Source of the DNA: Labia minor
Taxonomy: Eukaryota > Arthropoda > Insecta > Dermaptera > Spongiphoridae
NCBI GenBank assembly: GCA_963082975.1
Contig: OY720344.1
Location: 91,704,538 to 91,768,537 of the forward strand
DNA length: 64,000 nt
Reading direction: 5' to 3'
This document shows, in pieces, positions 1 through 8,925 of this stretch (the stretch's first letter is position 1; the number at the start of each line of letters is the position of its first letter). A program made the position numbers and the translations under genes. The notes under the pieces were generated by a model. The model saw nothing but the letters and a program-made list of their open reading frames with translations, made no database searches and was not told the origin of the DNA.

Positions 1-2509
1 CATAGAATTATTTTAGAATTTATGAAAATAATAGATATTACCATAAGCACTAGTTTGGATTTAGAAAGAGAAAGATTATGATTAATACTAACCGAAATGC
101 GCATAATGTACATATAACAATAAACTTAAAATTTTTTCCAAGTGTCTATTTAAAAATATTCTTTTAAGTTATATATATTATTTTTAGTTTAAATTTAGTC
201 TAAATATTTTATTTCCGGATTATCAAACAACATCATAATTAAGTAGAAATATAAAATTTAGTTTTATATTTGTAATGATATGTGTTTTTAATTTAAAATG
301 TACTGATTTTTAAATAATAAATCATTAACTTTCTATTGCTTATCTATGGATATAATCAACACCATTTAATATGAAAACTTTTTAATTTTTTTGAGATTTT
401 TTTATATAAAATAGTAAATTTTGACAAAGTCAACATTGCTTCTTGAAAATTAATTAGTTCTTTTTATGATCCCCATCAGTGGAGTAAAATTTAAAATTAA
501 ATTATTATAATATCTCTCTTTAATCTAATCTAATAAATATTCTGATAAATACACAATCATGTTTCTGTAAATTATATAATACTTAAACGCAATATAAATA
601 TTGATTTATGTAAAATTAATTGTTTAATTATATTTAGGATATTTTTTTAAAATGTATTTTAATAAAATTAATGTCCAAAAATTTATTAATTAAATTAATT
701 TATTAATCCAAAAAATTAATATATTATATATTTATTAAAAATTTTCTCACTAATTTATTATTAAAATCACAATTTGAAGAATACAATTTATCACTATGAT
801 TATTTTGACTCTCAATTGTAATAGGCAGGATTTTATTAAATTTTTAAAAATTAAATTTCTCCCCTGAGAGTTAGGCAATCAGTGATATTACTGGGTGAGG
901 GAAGATCGGACAATCTACTTTACATCCGCTTTTCATTGAAATCAATTCAAATAAATTAATAACATTAAGAAATATTGAGATTAAAATAGATTCAATTAAT
1001 AGTGTTACATGAAATATTTTCGATTTCTTGAGATAAATAATATATATAATTAAATGACATTCTATTTATCATACTATATGTTGGGAATGATTTATAATTT
1101 TTATATAATATTATATATATTTTAAAATTAGTGACAAAAACAAAATGTTAGGTGAGAATTTTTACAAAATTTAATTGTAGAACTATTTTTTAGAAAATCT
1201 TAAGAATAAAGATTTTAAAAATGTTTTTAAGAAATATTTGATCCGAATAACAAAAAAAAATAACTTCTCTAAAAATATATGATTTATTTATTTTTATTCA
1301 TTTTACAAAATAGTTTAACTAATTATTTAAAAAGAAATAAAAAGTCTGTAGTCTTCATAAATTAAAGGTAATAGATTATTTTTTGTGGCAATGAAGTTAA
1401 CAATTATTTACATTTTCTGAAAAATAGAAAAAATTGAAGTGCATGTTGCGATAAAGTATTTTGTTTAAATGTTTTATTTATTGTTATAAAAAGTGGAAAA
1501 AATAGTTTAATGACTTTTGAAATGACTTCAATCGAATTACTGCACAACATATATACTATAAACAATAACAAATTCACTAAAATCTTTTATTATCATAGTC
1601 AAGTCGAGAACTTTTCCAACTATCCTCATATATATGTATTTATAATGATATAGAAGCATATCATGTCAAACAATTATCAAAACATCATTTGTAATGGTGA
1701 TTAATATGTTAATATCATATTATTTTAATATTAACTCTTATGATAATTTTGGTTCATATAAATATTATAGTTTTCGAAGCTGTTATTTACTTGTTTTTTG
1801 TGTTATAATTTGTTTGAAATGCATACGTAATCACTTTTTCATGTTTTATCAATATTTCTTCATTAATAAAACATTTTCTCTTTGATTTTATTGATTTTGT
1901 TGAAGTAAAGTGATTGGTAAAAGAGGTACGTAAATATGATGACGTGAATGGCATTCTATTAAATGATGATTTAATGTATTATTGTTATTGATATTCGGAT
2001 ATTTTTGCCGAGGTCGTTTGCCTAGCAAATCCACTTCCACTTCTAGCGAAATGGCATTCAATTGTCGCATTCCCTATTGGTACCAATTCCCAGAGTACAT
2101 CACTTGACATTGTTGCAATTGTATTTTCATGCTATGAAAATCCACTGTGCCAAATGCATTCTCAGCATAACCATTCAAACAACGTGCATTCACCCCCCAC
2201 TACTATTACAAATTAGATTGTGGGAGATGGATACCAAATCAAATTTGAAACTATAAATTTTACGATTGTATGTATGGTGAGCATAATAATTAAAATAGTT
2301 TAAATTCTTGATCTTTAACATATACAACGATAACAAAACAATTTAATAATACAATATAATCGTGATTTTTAACAAAAAGAAATAATTATTAAATTTCAAT
2401 GGATATTTCAATGAAAATATAATTTTATTTTTTAAGATATATATATAGTATTAACACACAGTCTTAACATACAAAATATAGAATTTGAAAATGTAGCAAA
2501 ATTTAAATA
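1..2509. other. AT-rich non-coding DNA, no gene recognised
   Basis: Very AT-rich sequence with many short homopolymer and TA-type runs. The small open frames here (60-65 codons) have no recognisable motif and low-complexity translations. A less AT-biased patch lies at about 1900-2240 and a short one at about 860-930; neither shows transposon ends or a convincing exon. Nothing else is supported. Confidence 0.5.
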
Positions 2510-3100
2510 ATTAGGTTCATCTGTAATCTGTAATCACGAAGGATAATAATATTCGAGAAGAATTTAAATCGAGGTTGCAATCGGGAAGGGCCTGTTATCA
2601 TGCAGTAAAGAGGATTATCGCGTCAAAATTATTATCAAAGGGGATACAAATTAAAAATAAACAATTATTTTGCCGGTTGTATTAGATATTTTGGTCTATG
2701 ACTTTAGGAGATGAGAGTAGATTCAGAGTAATAGGATTCTTCCCAGCATTTATGGGCCAAAGAAAGATAAGGTTACCGGGGAATGGACATGACCTCTATG
2801 CGTCTCCAGATATAGTTAAGATTATAAATTCGAGAAGGCTGCAAAGACAAGGGCACGTGGCTAGAATGGGAGAGGAAAGAATGGCGAAAAATATATTATT
2901 GGGGAGACCGATTGGGAAACGTCCGCTTGGAATACCAAGGATAATGTGGGAAGGGACGTAAGAGAAATGGGAGATGGTAGGGATTGGAGGGTTGTAGCTC
3001 AGAATAGGGACACTTGGAGAAGTGTGGTTGCTGCGGCCAAGAACTTTCGAGTTCCGTAGAGCCACAGAGATAGATAGAAGATAGTATATATCTAGGATAT
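2510..3100 (+). pseudogene. Non-LTR retrotransposon relic, RT C-terminal tail and 3' end
   Basis: Decayed 3' end of a non-LTR (LINE) reverse transcriptase. Reading the + strand through several frames gives, in order, an EEFKSRLQSGRACYHAVKR-like segment, a WSMTLGDE.RFRV segment, LYASPD.VKIINSRRLQRQ, GHVARMGEERMAKNIL and GRPIGKRPLG.PR.MWE. These are the usual C-terminal landmarks of insect RTE/BovB-like and related polymerases. The frame is broken by stops near 2690 and 2960 and by small indels, so it cannot be functional. The coding end is near 3055 (FRVP then TAG), followed by a short tail with GATA repeats. The catalytic RT core and the endonuclease are absent, which is typical 5' truncation. 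The copy at 58440-58972 on the minus strand belongs to the same family. Confidence 0.8.
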
Positions 3101-3408
3101 TTAAGACTTTTTTTGATAATATCGGCAGGGTGCAAATGCCATTTTATATCATTGATTTTCCCCCTTAATACTCGTTTTTATTGTTTTCTCAAAAATGGTT
3201 GTAATGATTTTGATTAAACTTGCTCCATTAACGTCAAATAAATCAAATGTTTAATATCAAGAAGAGTTTACTTACTTTGAACTACTCTGAGAGGGCTTAA
3301 ATATCGAAATTTCATAATGGCTTCTTCTAAATTACCTTTTATTTTAGATAAATAACTTCTAATCTTACATTATTAATAGTGCTAAAATATAAATAAATAT
3401 GTATCAAA

Positions 3409-3414
<6 letters not shown>

Positions 3415-3447
<33 letters not shown>
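3415..3447. repeat. (TA)n microsatellite
   Basis: Uninterrupted TA dinucleotide run directly before the SINE-like repeat. Confidence 0.9.
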
Positions 3448-3449
<2 letters not shown>

Positions 3450-3706
3450 ACCAAACCCAGCGTGCAGGTTAACGGTGTTAACTCTTATCCTCGTGGTCTA
3501 GGGTTACTGGGTCTGAAAGGTAACTTCTCTCTCTTAGCTGGAGAGAGACCGTGTCAATCCAGGCTCCAGGATCAAAATTGGGATGCTACTTGATAAAAAA
3601 GTAGTGCCTCCGATCAAGAAAATCAAGGTAAAAGTTGAAAGGGCATTTAATTAATGTAACCGACAAGATAGGCCCTGTCCTTGCGTTGATGTACAAAAGA
3701 CTGAGA
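3448..3706 (+). repeat. SINE-like interspersed repeat E, copy 1 (longest)
   Basis: A block of higher GC in AT-rich DNA. Near 3490 it has a tRNA A-box-like stretch (GTGGTCTAGGGTTAC) and near 3553 a weak B-box-like stretch (GTGTCAATCC). The downstream body (ATCAAGAAAATCAA ... CCGAC..GATAGGC.CTGTC ... TGTACAAAAG) recurs at 20640-20780 on the same strand and, in part, at 38557-38640 on the opposite strand. Recurrence shows it is an interspersed repeat. The tRNA-derived SINE assignment rests only on the box-like motifs. It could be part of a longer unrecognised element. Confidence 0.45.
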
Positions 3707-3894
3707 TTTTTTAAAATATATTGTTATAAAATAATTTTATTTTTTATTTTGATTAGTATTTACTAAATGAATCATTCATTTAATAAAACATTTTAGGCTT
3801 TGGTTTTAAAAAATTAAAAATAATTTAACCTTTCATATAATAAATTAAATGAATGAATAAAGAATCTTTAATAAATAATGTATAATTAAAAGAA

Positions 3895-3899
3895 ATATT
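3895..3899. repeat. Target-site duplication, left (ATATT)
   Basis: ATATT directly precedes the 5' LTR and the same five bases follow the 3' LTR at 8926-8930. Five bases is a usual length for Ty3/gypsy integrases. The boundary is ambiguous by one base, because the base after the LTR is A on both sides. Confidence 0.8.
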
Positions 3900-3902
3900 T
3901 GT

Positions 3903-3939
3903 AAATATCAAATATATGTTCTTGGTATATTTGATATTT
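3903..3939. repeat. U3 hairpin 1 of the LTR
   Basis: Perfect 14-bp inverted repeat (3903-3916 against 3926-3939) around a 9-base loop, three bases inside the LTR edge. It is repeated in the 3' LTR at 8650-8686. Function is unknown; it may be a protein-binding dyad. Confidence 0.85.
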
Positions 3940-3982
3940 TAAACTGGCGCCCTATTTGACTTTTACAACTAGCGCCAGTTTA
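3940..3982. repeat. U3 hairpin 2 of the LTR
   Basis: Perfect 11-bp inverted repeat (3940-3950, TAAACTGGCGC, against 3972-3982) around 21 bases. It abuts hairpin 1 and is much richer in GC than the rest of the LTR. It is repeated in the 3' LTR at 8687-8729. Confidence 0.85.
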
Positions 3983-4065
3983 GGAAGCCACCGCATTGGA
4001 CTAAGTGTTAATAGTAAGAACTATTTCATTTTCTATAAAGAGAGTTGAACTGTCATCTTGTCAAA

Positions 4066-4071
4066 TATAAA
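4066..4071 (+). promoter_or_regulatory. TATA-like box of the LTR promoter
   Basis: TATAAA about 40 bases upstream of the block at 4107 that would be the transcript 5' end under self-priming. The usual spacing is nearer 30, so the true start could lie at about 4096-4107. A second TATAAAG lies at 4034-4040. Confidence 0.45.
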
Positions 4072-4106
4072 TTCCTGTATTTATTACATAATTGAATAGA
4101 AATAAC

Positions 4107-4119
4107 TTGTAATTTAATT
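4107..4119 (+). promoter_or_regulatory. Putative self-primer block in LTR (start of R)
   Basis: TTGTAATTTAATT in the LTR is the exact reverse complement of 4180-4192, immediately after the LTR. In Tf1 the first bases of the mRNA fold back on the primer site and are cleaved to prime minus-strand synthesis. The position is right for the start of R: downstream of a TATA box and upstream of AATAAA. AT-rich sequence makes chance pairing less unlikely than usual, so this remains an inference. Confidence 0.6.
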
Positions 4120-4135
4120 ATTACTTTTTAGTTTT

Positions 4136-4141
4136 AATAAA
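4136..4141 (+). terminator. Poly(A) signal in 5' LTR (used from 3' LTR copy)
   Basis: AATAAA with a T-rich, G-containing stretch about 20 bases downstream. The equivalent in the 3' LTR is 8883-8888, which would end the element transcript and define R as roughly 4107 to about 4160. Confidence 0.6.
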
Positions 4142-4179
4142 ATCTGTTATTTCAACCTCTGGCATTTTTGAACTTTAGA

Positions 4180-4192
4180 AATTAAATTACAA
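4180..4192 (+). promoter_or_regulatory. Putative self-priming primer binding site
   Basis: AATTAAATTACAA begins one base after the LTR, exactly where a primer binding site belongs. It has no similarity to a tRNA 3' end (no leading TGG). It is fully complementary over 13 bases to 4107-4119. This is the Tf1/sushi-type arrangement. Confidence 0.6.
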
Positions 4193-4221
4193 ATTTTATT
4201 TCTTTTAAAATAAATAAAAAA

Positions 4222-5532
4222 ATGGAAAATAAAAATTTTTTCTTCCATATAATAAAAAAAGGAGAGAATGAATTTGAAGTTGCAAAGATGTCGGAGAATA
4301 AAATCGACTGGTATTCTATTCCAGAAGAGTTCAGAAATATAAAAGAGCACAAAATATTAATAAAAAAATCTTCCATCAAAAATGCTATATCGGCCATAAA
4401 ACCATGTGGTGGATTTAGAAATGTCCAATTAAAATTGGATGAAGAACTCAAAGAAGAATACATAGACAACGACGGAAATATTTGTTTCAAGGATTTACCA
4501 CTTGAAGAAATATTGGAACAGGAAAATACAAAATTAATGGATCCATGTGAGTCAAATGAAAATTATTATTTTTATAAATTTAAAGAATTAGAAAAAAAAT
4601 TAAATGAAAATAACCATATGGACACCCACGAGATTTGTAAAAAATTTTATTTAGAGAATTTCGAAAAACAAAATCCAATTATATGGATGGACGATTTTGA
4701 AAATGCATGTAAAAAATTTTCCATACAAACTGAAAGAAAAAAAATTGAAGTACTAAAATACTTCATGACTGGTCCATCAGAAAATTGGTATTCATCGAAT
4801 TTAATTAAAATTGGCCTTGAAAATTGGTTTTCTTGGAAAACATCATTTTTTGATATTTTTAAAAAAGATGATTGGTTAACAACAAAAAAAGCTTATAATT
4901 ACAAATATTTGGGTGGATCTATTTTAGAATATGCCTTAGCAAAAGAAAGGTTAGTGTTAGAGGCTGAAAAGGATATTTCAGCTGAAAAGAGATTAGTAAA
5001 TATTATTTTAGTGGGACTTCCTGTAGAGATACAAGAAGAATTAGATAAATCTGAAATAAAAACAACAAATGAACTTATGTTAGAATTACAAAAAAAAGAT
5101 AGTAAATTTACTAAAAAAAATTTTGAAAATAATGAAAACACACAAATAAATAAAAATATAAAAGCATGTTCTATTTGTGAAGCACGAGGTTTAGAAAACC
5201 GGTTTCATCCTTCTGAAATTTGTAGAAATAAGGTAGAAGTTGAAAAGGTTGAAAAAAAAATAAAAAGACATTTAACTCCTGTAAATCAGAATAAAAATCT
5301 TTCTCATATAAATCCCGGAAATGCAAATAGTCAGAATTTTTATACTAACCAAAATAGGAAAAAACCATGCTTCATGTGTGAAGAACTTGGTAAACCAAAC
5401 CTTTTTCACAACCCAAACTACTGTAGAAATAAAGAATTTTATAGGGAAATAGGAAAAGTTAATCTTAATGAAAAAAAGGAAAATTTAGATGAATTAAAAA
5501 TCGAAATGGATAATGAATCTTTAAACGAGTAA
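4222..5532 (+). CDS. gag: Gag polyprotein of LTR retrotransposon
   Basis: A 436-residue Gag that would form the particle shell and package RNA. The ATG at 4222 is the first after the LTR, has A at -3 and lies about 115 bases from the presumed transcript start. The capsid-like region (about residues 150-290) contains tryptophan-rich Gag landmarks around ENWY and LENWFSWK, followed by a GLPVEIQ segment. The nucleocapsid part has two unusual zinc knuckles of form CX2CX9HX4C: C316/C319/H329/C334 and C383/C386/H396/C401. Each is followed by RN, and the linker is basic. The spacer between second Cys and His is longer than in the classical CX2CX4HX4C knuckle. Codons are A-rich. The frame ends with TAA at 5530 and overlaps the pol frame, where TTTAAAC allows a -1 shift. 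The short minus-strand open frames over this gene are shadows. Confidence 0.93.
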   Translation: MENKNFFFHIIKKGENEFEVAKMSENKIDWYSIPEEFRNIKEHKILIKKSSIKNAISAIKPCGGFRNVQLKLDEELKEEYIDNDGNICFKDLPLEEILEQENTKLMDPCESNENYYFYKFKELEKKLNENNHMDTHEICKKFYLENFEKQNPIIWMDDFENACKKFSIQTERKKIEVLKYFMTGPSENWYSSNLIKIGLENWFSWKTSFFDIFKKDDWLTTKKAYNYKYLGGSILEYALAKERLVLEAEKDISAEKRLVNIILVGLPVEIQEELDKSEIKTTNELMLELQKKDSKFTKKNFENNENTQINKNIKACSICEARGLENRFHPSEICRNKVEVEKVEKKIKRHLTPVNQNKNLSHINPGNANSQNFYTNQNRKKPCFMCEELGKPNLFHNPNYCRNKEFYREIGKVNLNEKKENLDELKIEMDNESLNE

Positions 5533-8500
5533 GGCCGGAAAGATTAAATCCATTGATAAAAATAAATGTAATAATTGATAAAAAAAAGAAAATAAAAGGA
5601 GTATATGATTCAGGATCAAATGTGAGCCTAATAAATCAAAGAATTATTGACAATTTAAAAACAACGTTATTGAAACAAAAAAGTGCTTTCAAAACGATCA
5701 ATGGATTTAACTTCTCTTCCGGCAGAGCAAATATAACACTAAAAATAGGAAATATTACAAATAAATTAAACGTATACGTAATAAAAAAGAATAACTTTTC
5801 TTACGATTTACTATTAGGATTAAATGCCATAAAAAGTTTTAGGCTTCTTCAAGATGAAAATTTAGACATCTGGCAAAAAGATAAAAATAATGAAACAAAA
5901 AAATTAATAGATATAGAAAAGAATTTAGACTTAGAAAAGGGGATAATAAATAAGAAAGTAAATGAAAATAAACAAAAAGAAACCCAATCAGAAGTTCATT
6001 TAAATGAACAAACAAATGGAAATTCATTAAAAGTAAATATAGAACACGTAAAAGAAAAAAAGAGGAAAATTCAAATTTTAAAATTAGTAGAGAAATATAA
6101 ACACATATGTGCAAAAGACAAATATGATGTTGGAAAAGTAAAATCAAGAGAGGCCGAAATTAGATTAAAAAGAGATGAATATATCACTTCACGTGCATAC
6201 AATTGTACAAAACCAGATGAACTAGAAATAAAAACACAAATAAAGAAACTATTAGAAGCAAAATTAATAGAAGAATCTGACTCTCCATATGCATCTCCAG
6301 TTACACTAGCATACAAGAAAGAAGATGGTCGGAAGACTAGATTATGTATAGATTTTAGGAGACTGAATAGCTTAGTTATCCCTGAGTGCTATCCCTTTCC
6401 CACTATCAGTGATATAATAGAAAAGGTACCAAATTGCAAATATTTTAGTGTGATTGATATAAATTCAGCTTTCTGGTGTATCCAACTAAAAAAAGAAGAT
6501 CGAGATAAATCAGCATTTATAACAAAATACGGGAAATTTATGTTTAACGTTCTTCCTTTTGGATATAAGAATGCACCTGCAATTTTCCAAAGGATCTTAT
6601 CAAACATATTAAGAAAAAACAATTTGGACGATTATTGTATTAACTACATAGATGACTTGTTAGTTTTTTCGAGAACATGGGAAGATCATATAGAACATAT
6701 TCAACAGCTCCTACAAACTCTGGAAAAGGAAGGATTCAAGATAAAATTAGAAAAGTGTACATTTGGAACAGAATCAGTGAAATATCTAGGTCACTTGATT
6801 CAAGAAGACAAAATATCACCGGCACAAGAAAATCTTATTGCAATCAAGAAACTAAAGACACCTAAAGATAAAACTGGTGTAAGAAGTATATTAGGTTCTA
6901 TAAATTTTTACCTAAAATATATAGAAAATAGTGCAGAAAAATTTGAACCATTACACAAATTGTTAAAAAAAAATGTAGAGTTCGTCTGGACAGAAGAATG
7001 TGAAAAAAGTTTTAATTTAATAAAAGAATACTTATGCTCTTCACCAATTCTAGCTATTTACGATGCAGAAAAAGAGGTATACATTGACACAGATGCTAGT
7101 TTGAAAGGCTTAGGGGCTGCATTAAAACAACCACAAAAAGATGGAAGACTGCATCCTGTAGCTTACTTCTCTAGGAAATTATCAGAGAAAGAAAAAAAAA
7201 TGGATATAATCCACCTAGAATGTAAAGCTATTAAAGAAGCTATTAAATATTGGCAATACTACCTAATGGGTCGAGAATTTATAGTGTGCAGCGATCATAA
7301 GCCATTAGAAAACCTAAAAACAAAATCAAGGACCGATGAAATTTTAGGGGATCTAGTACACTATTTATCTCAATTCAATTTCAGAATTATTTACAAAAAA
7401 GGGAAAGAAAATATTCTAGCGGACTTATTGTCTAGACAACCTGTTTTGGAACATTTTGAAAACGAAGACGGAATAAAGGTGGTAAACTTAATTGAACTAA
7501 ACGAAATAGTAAAAGACCAAATGGAAAACAAGGAAGAAATTAGCTCGGATAAAAGAATAGAAAAACATAATAATGTTATATATAAAAATTTAAAAGAAAG
7601 GAAAAGAATTTATGTATCTAAAAAATTTGGAACAGAAATAATAAAAAGAATCCACGAATATTACGGCCATATAGGTGTGGCACAACTAAAAGAAAAGATA
7701 AGACCAAATTATTATTTTAAAAACTTAGATAAAGTAATAACTGACTTCTGTGAAGAGTGCAAAATATGTAGAGAAAATAAGACGAGGAGGAGTAGAACAA
7801 TAGGCTTAATGCAAAAACTTGGCCCACCAGTTGAACCATATGAAATCATGTCCATCGATACAGTAGGAGGTTTCGGAGGGAATAATTCAACAAAGAAATT
7901 TATGCACATTTTGGTGGATCATTTTACCAGGTATGCATGGATATCGACATCAAAAGGCCAAGAAGCAAAAGAGTTCATGAAACTCATTGATAAAATCAAA
8001 GAAAAAAACAAAATAAAAATCATATTAGCGGACCAATATACAGCATTAAATTCAAAAGAATTCAGGGAATATCTAAAAGGACTAGATATAAGATTAATAT
8101 TCACCAGTATAGATTGCCCAACATCAAATGGATTAAACGAGAGATTAAACCAAACACTGGTAAATAGGATAAGATGCAAAATTAATAGTGGAATGAAAGG
8201 AGCATGGTCGAAAATAGCTGAGAAATGCGCAGAAGAATACAACAAAACAATACATAGTTCAACTAAATTTGAACCAGCATATTTACTGATGGGAAAACAA
8301 TCATCTATTTGTCCAGTTGAGATTTTTAAAAAACATGACCTCAATAAAGATAGAAGAGAAGCATTTGAAAACTCAATGAAGAATTTTCACATAAATAAAA
8401 AACGTGTCGACAAAACCAGAAAAATTTACGAATTTAAGACGGGAGACCAAGTGTATATAGAGCAAGGTAACAAATTAAACAGAAAGAAGACAGATCCAGT

Positions 8501-8651
8501 AAGAATCGGCCCTTTTACAATAATAAAGAAGATTTCGCCAACAATGTATGAAGTGAATTGCGGAAAAAGAAAAAAAATTTCAAATTGCTTTCATAGTAGC
8601 AAGCTATCATTGTATTCGGTCGAAAAAATGATCTCAGGGGGGAAGGTGTAA
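5517..8651 (+). CDS. pol: Pol polyprotein: protease, RT, RNase H, integrase
   Basis: Open in the -1 frame relative to gag from 5517; no ATG is needed because entry is by frameshift at 5520-5526. Numbering from the TTG at 5553 (1032 residues): aspartic protease with DSG at 19-21 and LLLGLNAI at 87-93; reverse transcriptase about 225-420 with the first Asp in IDIN (302), LPFGYKNAP and the YIDD catalytic box (365-368); RNase H about 505-630 with D512, E556 and D581; integrase zinc module H701, H706, C736, C739; catalytic D769, D827 and E863 with exactly 35 residues between the last two; then a GPY/F-like module near RIGPF (984-988). No chromodomain follows. The TAA stop (8649-8651) lies inside the 3' LTR. 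All key residues are present, so the enzyme set looks functional. The product would copy the RNA in particles and insert the DNA in the nucleus. Confidence 0.95.
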   Translation: MFKRVRPERLNPLIKINVIIDKKKKIKGVYDSGSNVSLINQRIIDNLKTTLLKQKSAFKTINGFNFSSGRANITLKIGNITNKLNVYVIKKNNFSYDLLLGLNAIKSFRLLQDENLDIWQKDKNNETKKLIDIEKNLDLEKGIINKKVNENKQKETQSEVHLNEQTNGNSLKVNIEHVKEKKRKIQILKLVEKYKHICAKDKYDVGKVKSREAEIRLKRDEYITSRAYNCTKPDELEIKTQIKKLLEAKLIEESDSPYASPVTLAYKKEDGRKTRLCIDFRRLNSLVIPECYPFPTISDIIEKVPNCKYFSVIDINSAFWCIQLKKEDRDKSAFITKYGKFMFNVLPFGYKNAPAIFQRILSNILRKNNLDDYCINYIDDLLVFSRTWEDHIEHIQQLLQTLEKEGFKIKLEKCTFGTESVKYLGHLIQEDKISPAQENLIAIKKLKTPKDKTGVRSILGSINFYLKYIENSAEKFEPLHKLLKKNVEFVWTEECEKSFNLIKEYLCSSPILAIYDAEKEVYIDTDASLKGLGAALKQPQKDGRLHPVAYFSRKLSEKEKKMDIIHLECKAIKEAIKYWQYYLMGREFIVCSDHKPLENLKTKSRTDEILGDLVHYLSQFNFRIIYKKGKENILADLLSRQPVLEHFENEDGIKVVNLIELNEIVKDQMENKEEISSDKRIEKHNNVIYKNLKERKRIYVSKKFGTEIIKRIHEYYGHIGVAQLKEKIRPNYYFKNLDKVITDFCEECKICRENKTRRSRTIGLMQKLGPPVEPYEIMSIDTVGGFGGNNSTKKFMHILVDHFTRYAWISTSKGQEAKEFMKLIDKIKEKNKIKIILADQYTALNSKEFREYLKGLDIRLIFTSIDCPTSNGLNERLNQTLVNRIRCKINSGMKGAWSKIAEKCAEEYNKTIHSSTKFEPAYLLMGKQSSICPVEIFKKHDLNKDRREAFENSMKNFHINKKRVDKTRKIYEFKTGDQVYIEQGNKLNRKKTDPVRIGPFTIIKKISPTMYEVNCGKRKKISNCFHSSKLSLYSVEKMISGGKV
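5520..5526 (+). promoter_or_regulatory. -1 ribosomal frameshift site TTTAAAC
   Basis: A canonical X XXY YYZ heptamer, in register with gag codons TTA and AAC, one codon (GAG) before the gag stop and nine bases after the last stop of the pol frame (TGA at 5514). A -1 slip here joins gag to pol with no other change. No strong local stem follows. The seven bases GCCGGAA (5534-5540) can pair with TTCCGGC (5717-5723). Confidence 0.88.
8636..8646 (+). promoter_or_regulatory. Polypurine tract
   Basis: AGGGGGGAAGG directly abuts the 3' LTR. It is the expected plus-strand primer of a Ty3/gypsy element. It also encodes the last residues of Pol. Confidence 0.9.
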
Positions 8652-8925
8652 ATATCAAATATATGTTCTTGGTATATTTGATATTTTAAACTGGCGCCCT
8701 ATTTGACTTTTACAACTAGCGCCAGTTTAGGAAGCCACCGCATTGGACTAAGTGTTAATAGTAAGAACTATTTCATTTTCTATAAAGAGAGTTGAACTGT
8801 CATCTTGTCAAATATAAATTCCTGTATTTATTACATAATTGAATAGAAATAACTTGTAATTTAATTATTACTTTTTAGTTTTAATAAAATCTGTTATTTC
8901 AACCTCTGGCATTTTTGAACTTTAG
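8647..8925 (+). repeat. 3' LTR
   Basis: Same 279-bp sequence as 3900-4178 as far as I can see. It contains the Pol stop codon at its third base and the poly(A) signal at 8883-8888. Confidence 0.93.

Larger units (their letters stand above)
3900..4178 (+). repeat. 5' LTR
   Basis: Starts TGTAAATATC and ends CTTTAG (or one base later). It lacks the usual terminal CA. It contains two adjacent inverted repeats in the U3 part, a TATA-like box at 4066, the putative primer block at 4107-4119 and AATAAA at 4136. It looks the same as 8647-8925 along its whole length. Confidence 0.93.
3900..8925 (+). mobile_element. Complete Ty3/gypsy LTR retrotransposon with self-priming signature
   Basis: About 5.0 kb, with direct LTRs of 279 bp offset by exactly 4747 bp at both ends and no base difference that I could find by eye. 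It has a 5-bp target duplication (ATATT), a polypurine tract before the 3' LTR, and intact gag and pol. Domain order protease-RT-RNase H-integrase places it in Ty3/gypsy. No envelope gene follows pol. No base triplet TGG, the start of a tRNA-complementary primer site, lies near the LTR. Instead a 13-base self-complementary pair links the LTR and the bases just after it, as in Tf1/sushi elements. Matching LTRs and open frames point to a recent, possibly still mobile copy. Clade below Ty3/gypsy is not settled here. Confidence 0.95.

Noticed and set aside
5839-8344. Minus-strand frames over gag-pol, up to 141 codons
   Set aside because: Hydrophobic Phe/Leu/Ser-rich translations of the complement of A-rich coding DNA; they are shadows of Pol.
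8430-8651. Chromodomain at the integrase C-terminus
   Set aside because: After the GPY/F-like module only about 45 residues remain and no chromodomain aromatic pattern is visible.
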